A DNA stretch of 64,000 bases, from contig JAHHQP010000005.1 in NCBI GenBank assembly GCA_020026355.1, positions 1 through 64,000 on the forward strand, read 5' to 3'. The notes beneath the pieces were generated by a model. That model was not told the origin of the DNA. It did not search any database and saw only the letters and a list, made by a program, of their open reading frames with translations. A program made the translations under genes and the position numbers. This DNA comes from Bacteroidales bacterium. GTDB taxonomy: Bacteria; Bacteroidota; Bacteroidia; Bacteroidales; UBA932. The number at the start of each line of letters is the position of its first letter. The stretch's first letter is position 1. Positions 17,424 through 24,456 of the stretch are shown here, piece after piece.

Positions 17424-18308
17424 TTAAATTTCTGCAAGACTTTTTACACAAACTGAGGCTCCGGCAATCTTTTTAATAAGCCCTTGGAGTACAGTGCCTG
17501 GACCGAGTTCTGTAAAATCGTCTGCACCGGCGGCGATCATGTTCTTGACACTCTGTGTCCATCTGACCGGAGAAGTCAGCTGAGCCAGCAGGTTGGCCTT
17601 GATGGTTTCCGGGTCTGTCGACGCTTCAGCAGTGACATTCTGCCAGATCGGGCACAGGGGAGCATGGAAGCTGACGGTCTCGATACCGGCGGCAAGTTCC
17701 TGTCGTGCCGGCTCCATGAGCGGGGAGTGGAAGGCTCCGCCGACCTGGAGAACGATGGCACGTCTCGCTCCTGCGGCAGTCATCTTCTCACAAGCTTCTG
17801 CGATGGCTTCATTTTCACCGGAGATCACGATCTGTCCATCGCTGTTGTAGTTCGCCGGAACCACGATGCCCTGGATGCCGGCACAGATCTCTTCGATCTT
17901 TTCCTGCGGGAGGTTGATGATCGCAGCCATGCCGGATGGCTTCAGTTCGCATGCTTTCTGCATGGCCTGGGCACGGATGGCGACCAGCTTGAGCGCTTCT
18001 TCGAAATTCAGCGCTCCTGCGGCGGCCAATGCGGAGAATTCTCCTAAGGAATGTCCGGCGACCATGTCCGGATGGAAGTCGGGAAGACATTTGGCCAGTA
18101 CGGTGGAGTGCAGGAAGACGGCCGGTTGTGTAACCTTCGTCTGCTTCAGTTCATCCGGCGTTCCTTTGAACATGATGTCCGTGATGCGGAATCCGAGGAT
18201 TTCGTTTGCCTGCTCGAGCAGCTCCTTCGCTGTCGGATTGTTCTCATAGAGGCTCTGCGCCATTCCTGGGAATTGGGCGCCTTGCCCTGGAAATACATAA
18301 GCTTTCAT
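17424..18308 (-). CDS. fabD: Malonyl-CoA:ACP transacylase
   Basis: A 294-residue cytosolic acyltransferase that moves malonyl from CoA to acyl carrier protein to start fatty-acid elongation. The sequence shows the GQGAQ motif (residues 8-12), the nucleophile S87 in GHSLGE, the carboxylate-binding arginine R112 (IRAQAM) and the catalytic H194 in GAFHSPLM. The length is typical. Other fab genes are not adjacent. It is transcribed toward PFOR with an 83-bp gap holding the palindrome, and is divergent from tRNA-Arg. Confidence 0.96.
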   Translation of the reverse strand: MKAYVFPGQGAQFPGMAQSLYENNPTAKELLEQANEILGFRITDIMFKGTPDELKQTKVTQPAVFLHSTVLAKCLPDFHPDMVAGHSLGEFSALAAAGALNFEEALKLVAIRAQAMQKACELKPSGMAAIINLPQEKIEEICAGIQGIVVPANYNSDGQIVISGENEAIAEACEKMTAAGARRAIVLQVGGAFHSPLMEPARQELAAGIETVSFHAPLCPIWQNVTAEASTDPETIKANLLAQLTSPVRWTQSVKNMIAAGADDFTELGPGTVLQGLIKKIAGASVCVKSLAEI

Positions 18309-18417
18309 ATTTTTTTTGTATTTACTATTTTATTGTGCTGTAAGGTAATACATGCTGTTATTGGGCGAGTCTCCCGCACAAATGATACCAAAAACACAAA
18401 AATAGTAATTTTTCACA

Positions 18418-18440
18418 AAAAAGTTGTATATTTGCAATCC
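18418..18440 (+). promoter_or_regulatory. tRNA-Arg promoter (23-bp block shared with tRNA-Ser)
   Basis: TATATTTG at 18427-18434 is the -7 box; the 23-bp block is identical to 4245-4267. Confidence 0.75.
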
Positions 18441-18446
18441 CAAAGG

Positions 18447-18518
18447 GCCCCCATAGTTTAATGGATAGAATTACAGATTCCGGTTCTGTCGGTTGCGGTT
18501 CGATTCCGCATGGGGGTA
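18447..18518 (+). tRNA. tRNA-Arg (anticodon CCG)
   Basis: The 72-nt gene has the acceptor stem GCCCCCA/TGGGGGT, discriminator A, an anticodon stem ACAGA/TCTGT with loop TTCCGGT (anticodon CCG) and a T arm containing GGTTCGATTCC. CCA is not encoded. It reads CGG arginine codons. Confidence 0.95.
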
Positions 18519-18520
18519 CA

Positions 18521-18554
18521 AAAAATAGGAGATGCTGCTGCATCTCCTATTTTT
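18521..18554. terminator. Bidirectional terminator between tRNA-Arg and nagB
   Basis: AAAAATAGGAGATGC and GCATCTCCTATTTTT form a perfect 15-bp stem with a TGCT loop; it serves the tRNA gene on the plus strand and nagB on the minus strand. Confidence 0.9.
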
Positions 18555-18578
18555 CGTACCGGTCGCGTCAGGCAGCCG

Positions 18579-19364
18579 TTATTTGTTCATCGCTTCCTTG
18601 AAGAAACGGTAGGAAGAGACTTTCAGTTCTGAAACGGAAGCCTCGTCGCAGACTAGAATGCCGTTCTTGTGAGTCTGAAGTGAGGTGACTGGCCACAGCT
18701 GGGAGATACCTCCTTCTACGGCCTGTTTCACAGCGGCTGCTTTCTTGCTGCCGAGAGCAAGGATGATCACTTCTTTTGCGCTGAGTACGGTAGCGATACC
18801 TACTGTAAGCGCTTTCTTAGGTACCAGGTTGATGTCGTTGTCGAAGAATCTGGAGTTGACGCTGATCGTGTCGTCAGTCAGGGCTACGACGTGTGTTCTT
18901 GCCTCGAATGAGGTGAAAGGCTCGTTGAAGGCGAGATGGCCGTTTTCGCCGACACCGCCCAGGAAGAGGTCGATTCCACCTGCTGCGAGGATACGCTCTT
19001 CATATTCACGGCATTCTTTCTCCGGATCTTCAGCGTTTCCGTTGAGGATGTTGATGTTCTCCGGTTTGATGTCGATATGGTCGAAGAGGTTGTGTTTCAT
19101 GAAAGAGTGGTAGCTCTCAGGATGTTCCTCCGGAAGGTGATAGTATTCGTCCATGTTGAAGGTGATCACGTTCTGGAAAGAAACTTTACCTTCCTTGTTG
19201 AGGCGGACAAGCTCTCTGTAAGTGGAGATCGGTGTGGAACCTGTAGGAAGACCCAATACGAAAGGTCTGTCGCTCTGGGCCTGGTGCTCCAGGATTCTTG
19301 AAACGATGTAGCGTGCAGTCCAGATGCCTGCATTCTCGTTGGTGTCGTGAATTAAAACTCTCAT
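18579..19364 (-). CDS. nagB: Glucosamine-6-phosphate deaminase
   Basis: A 261-residue cytosolic enzyme converting glucosamine-6-phosphate to fructose-6-phosphate and ammonia, the entry of amino sugars into glycolysis. It has the phosphate loop GLPTGSTP (residues 38-45), the catalytic D72 in FNMDEY and the active-site segment GVGENGHLAFNEP, whose histidine matches the ring-opening base of the family; Asn in place of Asp before that GH is also found in Gram-positive NagB enzymes. It is monocistronic between terminators, with a -7 box at 19396-19403. No nagA or transporter is nearby. Confidence 0.94.
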   Translation of the reverse strand: MRVLIHDTNENAGIWTARYIVSRILEHQAQSDRPFVLGLPTGSTPISTYRELVRLNKEGKVSFQNVITFNMDEYYHLPEEHPESYHSFMKHNLFDHIDIKPENINILNGNAEDPEKECREYEERILAAGGIDLFLGGVGENGHLAFNEPFTSFEARTHVVALTDDTISVNSRFFDNDINLVPKKALTVGIATVLSAKEVIILALGSKKAAAVKQAVEGGISQLWPVTSLQTHKNGILVCDEASVSELKVSSYRFFKEAMNK

Positions 19365-19395
19365 GTTCTTGTATATAATCTGTTGTACAATTCTA

Positions 19396-19403
19396 CAAAT
19401 TTA
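19396..19403 (-). promoter_or_regulatory. -7 box of nagB
   Basis: CAAATTTA on the plus strand reads TAAATTTG on the minus strand, 32 bp before the start codon. Confidence 0.6.
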
Positions 19404-19435
19404 ACATTTTTATTTGTAAGTCATTGTAAATGGCA

Positions 19436-19471
19436 GATAAAAAAGGTATCCATCGCCTGATGGATACCTTT
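19436..19471 (-). terminator. Terminator of the thioredoxin-peroxiredoxin operon
   Basis: AAAGGTATCCATC (19442-19454) pairs with GATGGATACCTTT (19459-19471) in a perfect 13-bp stem; on the minus strand it is followed by a T-run. Confidence 0.9.
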
Positions 19472-19496
19472 ATATAGTGAGAACTTTCGTGCCGGG

Positions 19497-20204
19497 TCAT
19501 TTCCCGAGGGAAGCTTCCACTTCTTCCTTGCTGAGCTCCTTCGTGCAGAAGAACCAGTCGTAACATTTCAGCTGGCCGGAAGTGTCGGATACGCGCTCCT
19601 GAGCGACGCCGCAGGAACCTGCCGGTGGTACGATGACTTCTTCGCCTGGTCTCCAGTCTGCCGGAAGGGCCACTCCGAAGTTGTCGCCGGTCTGCAGGCC
19701 GATGAGAACCCTCTTGATCTCATCGAAGTTGCGGCCGAGAGAGGCCGGGTAGTACATGATGGTCCTGATGATACCCTGCGGGTCAATGAAGAAGACTGCA
19801 CGAACGGCTTTCGTCTCATTGTCACCTGGCTGGATCATGCCGTATCTGTGGGCGATGTCCATCTTGATGTCCTCGATGAGCGGGAATCTCACTTCCACAT
19901 TCTTCATGCCTTTGTAGTCGATCTTTTCTTTGATGGTGCGGAGCCAAGCGATGTGGCTGAACAGACCGTCCACGGAGAGACCTACGAGCTGGCAGTTGAG
20001 GGCCTCGAAATCTTCGGCCATAGACCCGAAAGCCATGAACTCTGTGGTACATACCGGTGTGAAATCAGCAGGATGGCTGAAGAAGATGATCCATTTTCCC
20101 TTGAAATCAGACGGGAAACTGATGTTGCCTTGGGTAGTGATGGCTTCGAATGCCGGGGCTTTGTCGCCGATGCGAGGCATCGGATAGCTATTGATATTTT
20201 CCAT
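19497..20204 (-). CDS. Peroxiredoxin (AhpC/TSA, Prx6-like)
   Basis: A 235-residue cytosolic peroxidase reducing hydrogen peroxide and organic peroxides. The peroxidatic cysteine is C52 in PADFTPVCTTEF. Extra cysteines lie in the C-terminal extension (GSCGV, LKCYDWFFC). This length and tail match the archaeal-type Prx6/AhpC group rather than the roughly 190-residue AhpC. It lies 61 bp downstream of thioredoxin in the same direction, and thioredoxin could supply reducing equivalents. OxyR, encoded at 23391, is a plausible regulator through the sites at 20724-20738. Confidence 0.93.
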   Translation of the reverse strand: MENINSYPMPRIGDKAPAFEAITTQGNISFPSDFKGKWIIFFSHPADFTPVCTTEFMAFGSMAEDFEALNCQLVGLSVDGLFSHIAWLRTIKEKIDYKGMKNVEVRFPLIEDIKMDIAHRYGMIQPGDNETKAVRAVFFIDPQGIIRTIMYYPASLGRNFDEIKRVLIGLQTGDNFGVALPADWRPGEEVIVPPAGSCGVAQERVSDTSGQLKCYDWFFCTKELSKEEVEASLGK

Positions 20205-20265
20205 GATTCTATAATTTTAATGATTCGTGATTTGCAATATCGGGATTCCGGATATATCGATCCGT

Positions 20266-20622
20266 CTATTTCTGGAGCTCTGAGATGAGCTGGGTCAGGG
20301 CTTCTTTCGACCTTCCGCCGACGCTGACCTGCGGGAGACCTTCCTGAGGGATGAAGACCAGGGTAGGGATGCTCCTGACATTGAAGAGAGAAGCCAGTTC
20401 CGGTTCATCTTCTACATTGACCTTGTAGATATCGACCTTTCCCTCATACTCCCCAGCCAGTTCGTCGATGATCGGGGACATGGCCTTGCACGGGCCGCAC
20501 CAGCTGGCATAGAAGTCGATGACTGCAGGCTTGTCTCCTTCGAACTTCCACTGGTTGCCGTTGGTCTCGTAATCGTGAATTCTTCTGAGGAAACCCTCTT
20601 TGTTCAAATGTATCGCGTTCAT
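20266..20622 (-). CDS. trxA: Thioredoxin
   Basis: A 118-residue thioredoxin with the redox motif WCGPCK (C42, C45) preceded by VIDFYAS and followed by the cis-proline segment RSIPTLVFI. The first 25 residues are slightly longer than in E. coli TrxA, as in other Bacteroidota. It reduces protein disulfides and probably recharges the peroxiredoxin downstream and the methionine sulfoxide reductase. It heads a two-gene operon. Confidence 0.95.
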   Translation of the reverse strand: MNAIHLNKEGFLRRIHDYETNGNQWKFEGDKPAVIDFYASWCGPCKAMSPIIDELAGEYEGKVDIYKVNVEDEPELASLFNVRSIPTLVFIPQEGLPQVSVGGRSKEALTQLISELQK

Positions 20623-20672
20623 GTTCTTGTTTCTTTAAATGTTTTACTATGTGTTCCTTTCTTTTTCTGTTG

Positions 20673-20680
20673 CAAAGATG
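20673..20680 (-). promoter_or_regulatory. Possible -7 box of trxA
   Basis: CAAAGATG reads CATCTTTG on the minus strand, one mismatch from TAnnTTTG, about 50 bp before the trxA start. Confidence 0.45.
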
Positions 20681-20696
20681 GGAGAATGATTATAGA

Positions 20697-20772
20697 TGAA
20701 CAACTGATTTCATTTATTGTTCAATAGATGATGTCTATACTATCTGCGTTCGCTCGAAGCGATAGCCGCTAT
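20697..20772. promoter_or_regulatory. Operator-rich gap with an OxyR-type site
   Basis: This gap between trxA and the exporter operon holds an ATAG-N7-CTAT dimer site at 20724-20738, the inverted repeat TGAACAA (20697-20703) / TTGTTCA (20717-20723), and further CTATC/GATAG and ATAGC/GCTAT repeats at 20740-20765 and 20762-20772. The ATAG-N7-CTAT site is about 65 bp upstream of the predicted trxA transcription start, a normal position for OxyR activation. Confidence 0.5.
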
Positions 20773-20793
20773 AGAAAAATACCTTTACCGATC

Positions 20794-20825
20794 TTTCGCA
20801 GGTGAATCCGGATGCTGTACTTTTG
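20794..20825 (+). promoter_or_regulatory. Promoter of the small-protein/ThrE operon
   Basis: TACTTTTG at 20818-20825 is a perfect -7 box; TTTC at 20794-20797 is a near-match -33 box 20 bp away. Confidence 0.6.
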
Positions 20826-20851
20826 CCGCGGTTTTAAAAAGTACTGTAATT

Positions 20852-21025
20852 ATGGAAACAAGATTCATCATCTGGAGCTCTGTCGTAGCGATGCTCCTCG
20901 TTGTATTCGCCGTCAAGGCTTTTTCAGATTTCCGCAAAGGAAAGAAGCATCATTTCATCGAAATCGGTTCAGATGCGGAAATGTTCTATTGTCCGGGAGA
21001 TCCTAAACCATCTGACCAGGAATAA
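20852..21025 (+). CDS. 57-residue single-span membrane protein
   Basis: The protein has one N-terminal hydrophobic helix (about residues 5-24) followed by a basic stretch (FRKGKKHH) and a short acidic tail containing one cysteine (MFYCPGD). Its TAA stop overlaps the ATG of the ThrE gene by one base (TAATG), so the two are translationally coupled. It is preceded by a full -7 box. I do not recognise the family. The coupling suggests a small accessory subunit of the two-component exporter, which is inference. Confidence 0.65.
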   Translation: METRFIIWSSVVAMLLVVFAVKAFSDFRKGKKHHFIEIGSDAEMFYCPGDPKPSDQE

Positions 21026-21807
21026 TGGAAGCACGTCCGACTCCTTCTCTTAAAGAGGTGTGCATTTTTCTTACCGACTACGCTTCGTGGTTGCTCGGAT
21101 GCGGGGCTACCTGCATCCGGATCGAGAAGAATGTTGGCCGAATGGCTGCCGCATTCCAGGTATGCGCCGAAATGACGGTCATGCCGACTAACATACAGAT
21201 GTCGGTCTGGGACATGAACCATCAGGATTCCTATAGTCTTGTGAAGAGGAAGCAGAAGACCGGTATCAGCTTCAATATCAATACGCGCATGAGCAAGCTC
21301 AGCTGGGATGTCGCAGATCGGAAGATCGATTTCGCGGAAGCGGTTTCCCGCATGGAAGAGATCAAGAAGACTCCTCCGGAAAACAAATGGGCGGTGCTTG
21401 TGCTGGCTTCATTGGCCAACATGTCTTTCTGTCGGTTGTTCAACGGGGATCTGATCGCGATGGCGGTGGTATTCGTGGCGACGATGGCCGGTTATCGGAT
21501 CAAGCAGATTCTGCTGGAGGCAAAGGTCGATGTGCGGGTGGTTTTCGTCTGCTCGGCCTTCGTGTCGTCAGTCATCGGGGCAAGCGGCTATCTTTTCAAT
21601 CTGGGAACGACTCCAGACATCGCCATCGGTACCAGCGTGCTCTACCTGATTCCCGGTATACCTTACATCAATTCCGTCAGCGACATGCTGGACGGTCATT
21701 ACATCTGCTCGTTCAGCAGGTTCATCGATGCCTTGATCCTGACCATCTGCCTCTCCATCGGTCTTTGCGGTGGAATGTTCCTGATGGGCTTGAAATGGCT
21801 CAATTGA
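21025..21807 (+). CDS. Threonine/serine exporter, large subunit (ThrE N-terminal domain)
   Basis: A 260-residue membrane protein matching the N-terminal half of ThrE-type amino-acid exporters. The first 115 residues are soluble, with LLGCGATCIRIEKN and YSLVKRK-type motifs, and four to five hydrophobic helices follow. In Corynebacterium ThrE both halves are one chain; here they are split, this gene and the 162-residue gene 9 bp downstream together making a full exporter. The probable substrates are L-threonine and L-serine. The ATG overlaps the stop codon of the preceding small gene. Confidence 0.87.
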   Translation: MEARPTPSLKEVCIFLTDYASWLLGCGATCIRIEKNVGRMAAAFQVCAEMTVMPTNIQMSVWDMNHQDSYSLVKRKQKTGISFNINTRMSKLSWDVADRKIDFAEAVSRMEEIKKTPPENKWAVLVLASLANMSFCRLFNGDLIAMAVVFVATMAGYRIKQILLEAKVDVRVVFVCSAFVSSVIGASGYLFNLGTTPDIAIGTSVLYLIPGIPYINSVSDMLDGHYICSFSRFIDALILTICLSIGLCGGMFLMGLKWLN

Positions 21808-21816
21808 CAGAATCAT

Positions 21817-22305
21817 ATGGAAATGTTGTTGAATATTTTTCAGGATGGATTCTTCGCAGCGATAGCAGCTATCGGTTTTGCCTCCATCAGTAATCCTCCT
21901 AAAAGCGCTTATCTGTACTGTGCGTTCATCGCAGCGGTCGGTCATTCCATGCGGTATATCCTCATGAACAATCCGTTTTTCGATACGCACATCATCGTGG
22001 CCAGCACCATCGCTGCTTTCGTCATCGGACTTCTGGCCGTGTGGGTGTCTCCAAAAGCGAAGTGTCCGGCAGAAACCTGCCTTTTCCCGGCGTTGCTGCC
22101 GATGATTCCGGGAATGTATGCCTACAGGACTGTAGGAGCGCTCATCCTTTGCCTGAATCATACTGCTGAGGAAGCCTTTTCCCATTATTTCTATCTGTTG
22201 AATTTCAATGGGTTCACCTGTGTCTTCATCATCATGGGCATGGTCATCGGTGCAACTATCCCGATTTTCATTTTCAAGAAAACATCCTTCCAGGCGACCC
22301 GGTAA
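21817..22305 (+). CDS. Threonine/serine exporter, small subunit (ThrE_2)
   Basis: A 162-residue integral membrane protein with four to five hydrophobic helices, including the segment AAIGFASISNPP near the start and FPALLPMIPGMYAYR in the middle, typical of the ThrE_2 domain. It completes the exporter with the gene just upstream. A LysR gene starts 82 bp further on in the same direction and may be co-transcribed. Confidence 0.87.
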   Translation: MEMLLNIFQDGFFAAIAAIGFASISNPPKSAYLYCAFIAAVGHSMRYILMNNPFFDTHIIVASTIAAFVIGLLAVWVSPKAKCPAETCLFPALLPMIPGMYAYRTVGALILCLNHTAEEAFSHYFYLLNFNGFTCVFIIMGMVIGATIPIFIFKKTSFQATR

Positions 22306-22387
22306 CGGTTTTCTGCCTTCATTCCTGTGCGTTCCAGCACGATTTTTGATAGATAAAAAAGCTTGATCAATGAACAGAAATTTTCCT

Positions 22388-23290
22388 ATGGAACTGAGGC
22401 AACTGAAATATTTCGTGAAGGTGGCAGAGTTCTTGAGCTTTTCCAAGGCCTCCAAAGTCCTTTACATTTCTCAAAGTACCCTATCCCAGCAGATCCATCA
22501 GCTGGAGGAAGAAATGAATATCCTGCTCTTCCAGAGAGATAGTCACAACGTGACCCTGACTGAGGCTGGCGAGGAACTTCTGCCTCATGCCTTGGCTACG
22601 CTCCATGCGGCGGATACTTGTTTCGACCGGATCCGGGACCTGCAGCAGCTGCTGACCGGTACCTTGAATATCGGGGTGACCTATTCCTTCAGCCCGATTC
22701 TCACCGAGACCTTGCTGACTTTCATGTCGAAATATCCGGAGGTCAAGCTGAATATCTATTACAAGTCCATGGAGGAACTCATCGACATGCTGAGACATCG
22801 GGAATTAGACTTCGTGCTGGCTTTCAAGCCTTCCGTCCGTTTTGAAGGGGTCGAGTCTCATGTCCTCTTCGACAACCAGTTGTCGGCCATCGTGAATGCC
22901 GGCCATGAACTCGCTTCCAAGCCTTTCGTCGATCTGGAGGAACTCAGCCGTTATCAGGTGGCCTTGCCGATGACCGGTCTCCAGGCCCGCAATGAACTCG
23001 AACGTCTGCTGGCCAGACATCCGGTACATCTGGATGTGAAGATCGAACTGAATGAGGTGAACATCCTCCTCGAACTGATCAAGGACAGCCAGCTGGTGAC
23101 TGTCCTGTCCGAATCTACGATCTACAACGAACCTGGAGTCCGTGCCGTTCCGATCCATGCTGACGGCAATGAGATGGAGGGTTGCGTACATATGCTGGCC
23201 AATACCTACCGCAAACATTCGATGAAGGAATTCATCCGTCTTTTAGGGGAGTCCGAGGCTGTCAAGCAGCGTCGTCATGAATGGCTCTGA
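22388..23290 (+). CDS. LysR family transcriptional regulator
   Basis: A 300-residue LysR regulator. The N-terminal helix-turn-helix (residues 1-60, MELRQLKYFVKVAEFLSFSKA then STLSQQIHQLEEEM) is canonical and an effector-binding domain follows (about 88-295). The ATG at 22388 fits the family consensus start better than an ATG at 22370. It sits between the ThrE exporter genes and oxyR, and regulation of the exporter by an amino acid is a reasonable guess, not shown. Confidence 0.9.
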   Translation: MELRQLKYFVKVAEFLSFSKASKVLYISQSTLSQQIHQLEEEMNILLFQRDSHNVTLTEAGEELLPHALATLHAADTCFDRIRDLQQLLTGTLNIGVTYSFSPILTETLLTFMSKYPEVKLNIYYKSMEELIDMLRHRELDFVLAFKPSVRFEGVESHVLFDNQLSAIVNAGHELASKPFVDLEELSRYQVALPMTGLQARNELERLLARHPVHLDVKIELNEVNILLELIKDSQLVTVLSESTIYNEPGVRAVPIHADGNEMEGCVHMLANTYRKHSMKEFIRLLGESEAVKQRRHEWL

Positions 23291-23355
23291 AGCCGGGGGG
23301 CTCGTCCGGTCTTCCGGAAAATCAATGGCAGCTATCGAAAATCCGATCCGTTTCT

Positions 23356-23363
23356 TATCTTTG
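23356..23363 (+). promoter_or_regulatory. -7 box of oxyR
   Basis: TATCTTTG, a perfect match, 27 bp before the start codon. Confidence 0.7.
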
Positions 23364-23364
23364 T

Positions 23365-23379
23365 ATAGGAATTGTCTAT
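23365..23379. promoter_or_regulatory. OxyR-type autoregulatory site
   Basis: ATAG-N7-CTAT immediately downstream of the -7 box overlaps the predicted transcription start, the expected place for autorepression. The last seven bases (TGTCTAT) are identical to those of the site at 20724-20738. Confidence 0.55.
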
Positions 23380-23390
23380 AAAACAACGAT

Positions 23391-24386
23391 ATGACCTTAC
23401 AACAGATGGAATACGTGGTCGCGTTGGACACGCACCGCAATTTTGTGCTGGCGGCAGAGGCGTGCGGAGTCACGCAGCCGACCTTGAGTGCCATGCTCCT
23501 GAAACTGGAAGACGAGTTAGGAGTCCGGCTTTTTGAAAGAAGCCATCGTGGCGTACTGCCGACTTCGGTCGGGAAACTGGTCGTCCGGCAGGCTCGTGCC
23601 GCCGTACGTGAGGCCCATCGGGTGCGGGAAGTCGTGAAAGACGAGATCGGAACCTTGTCCGGTCCGCTCAGGATCGGTATCGTACCTACAGTCGCCCCTT
23701 ATCTTGTCCCTGACTTCATCCTGCATTTCACACGGCTTTACCCGGAGGTCGAACTGCAGATCGAAGAGATGAAAAGTACTGTCCTGTATGATGCTTTGAC
23801 GAAAGGGCAGCTGGATCTGGTACTGGCCACTCCACCGTCGGCAGGGGAGAAACTGCTTGAGATTCCTGTCTATCGGGAGCGTTTCCTTGCTTATTTCTCA
23901 GATCAATGTATGCAGAATTGTGCGGCAGCCCCGTCCATGATGACGGACGGTCTGCTTTCGCTGGAGAAGATGGATCTCGATTACATGTGGATCCTGCAGG
24001 AAGGCCATTGCATGAATACCGGTGATTTCACCTTCTGCATGGACCGGGCCGGCGATTCTTCCCAGCTGCCCGTGCCCCCGCTCCAGAGCAGCAACCGTTC
24101 GCTCTACAAGGCCGGAAGCATCACGACGCTCATCCGTATCGTGGACCGGAACGGTGGCTTCACCATCATCCCTGAAATGCATGCCGAACTCCTCTCCGAG
24201 GCTCAGAAGGCCAATGTGCACCCTCTGGCGGAAGGGGAGCGGGCAGCCAGGACCATCTCTGTGCTTGTCAAGTCCGATTATGTCCGTGAGCGCTTGCTCA
24301 ATGCGGTCATCGATACGCTCAAGCTCATCATACCGGCCCGGATGCTCGTTCCCGCGCTTTCCCGTGGTCCGGTCCGCTTGCTTTAA
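23391..24386 (+). CDS. oxyR: Hydrogen-peroxide sensor OxyR
   Basis: A 331-residue LysR-family regulator that senses H2O2 through a disulfide. The helix-turn-helix occupies residues 1-60 (AEACGVTQPTLSAMLLKLE). The redox loop EGHCMNTGDFTFC places C207 and C216 nine residues apart, exactly as C199/C208 in E. coli OxyR. The C-terminus carries an extension after the usual RxxxR region. ATAG-N7-CTAT sites at its own promoter and before trxA suggest autoregulation and control of the thioredoxin-peroxiredoxin operon. Confidence 0.9.
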   Translation: MTLQQMEYVVALDTHRNFVLAAEACGVTQPTLSAMLLKLEDELGVRLFERSHRGVLPTSVGKLVVRQARAAVREAHRVREVVKDEIGTLSGPLRIGIVPTVAPYLVPDFILHFTRLYPEVELQIEEMKSTVLYDALTKGQLDLVLATPPSAGEKLLEIPVYRERFLAYFSDQCMQNCAAAPSMMTDGLLSLEKMDLDYMWILQEGHCMNTGDFTFCMDRAGDSSQLPVPPLQSSNRSLYKAGSITTLIRIVDRNGGFTIIPEMHAELLSEAQKANVHPLAEGERAARTISVLVKSDYVRERLLNAVIDTLKLIIPARMLVPALSRGPVRLL

Positions 24387-24401
24387 GGCTTAGGTCAATG
24401 A
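24387..24401. repeat. 15-bp intergenic repeat, copy 1
   Basis: GGCTTAGGTCAATGA is identical to 63644-63658. Its core AGGTCAATGA or a close variant also lies in other gene gaps (39033-39042, 55490-55499, 63689-63697, the last three on the opposite strand). Chance identity of a single 15-mer in 64 kb is not negligible. Confidence 0.35.
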
Positions 24402-24403
24402 AA

Positions 24404-24432
24404 ACAGCGGAACCTTCTTCAGGTCCCGCTGT
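24404..24432 (-). terminator. Terminator between oxyR and the S9 peptidase gene
   Basis: ACAGCGG-ACC pairs with GGT-CCGCTGT; the minus strand continues with TTTTC, so it best serves the recG-WYL-S9 operon. Confidence 0.75.
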
Positions 24433-24456
24433 CAATCTCTGCTTGTTCGTGTCTAT

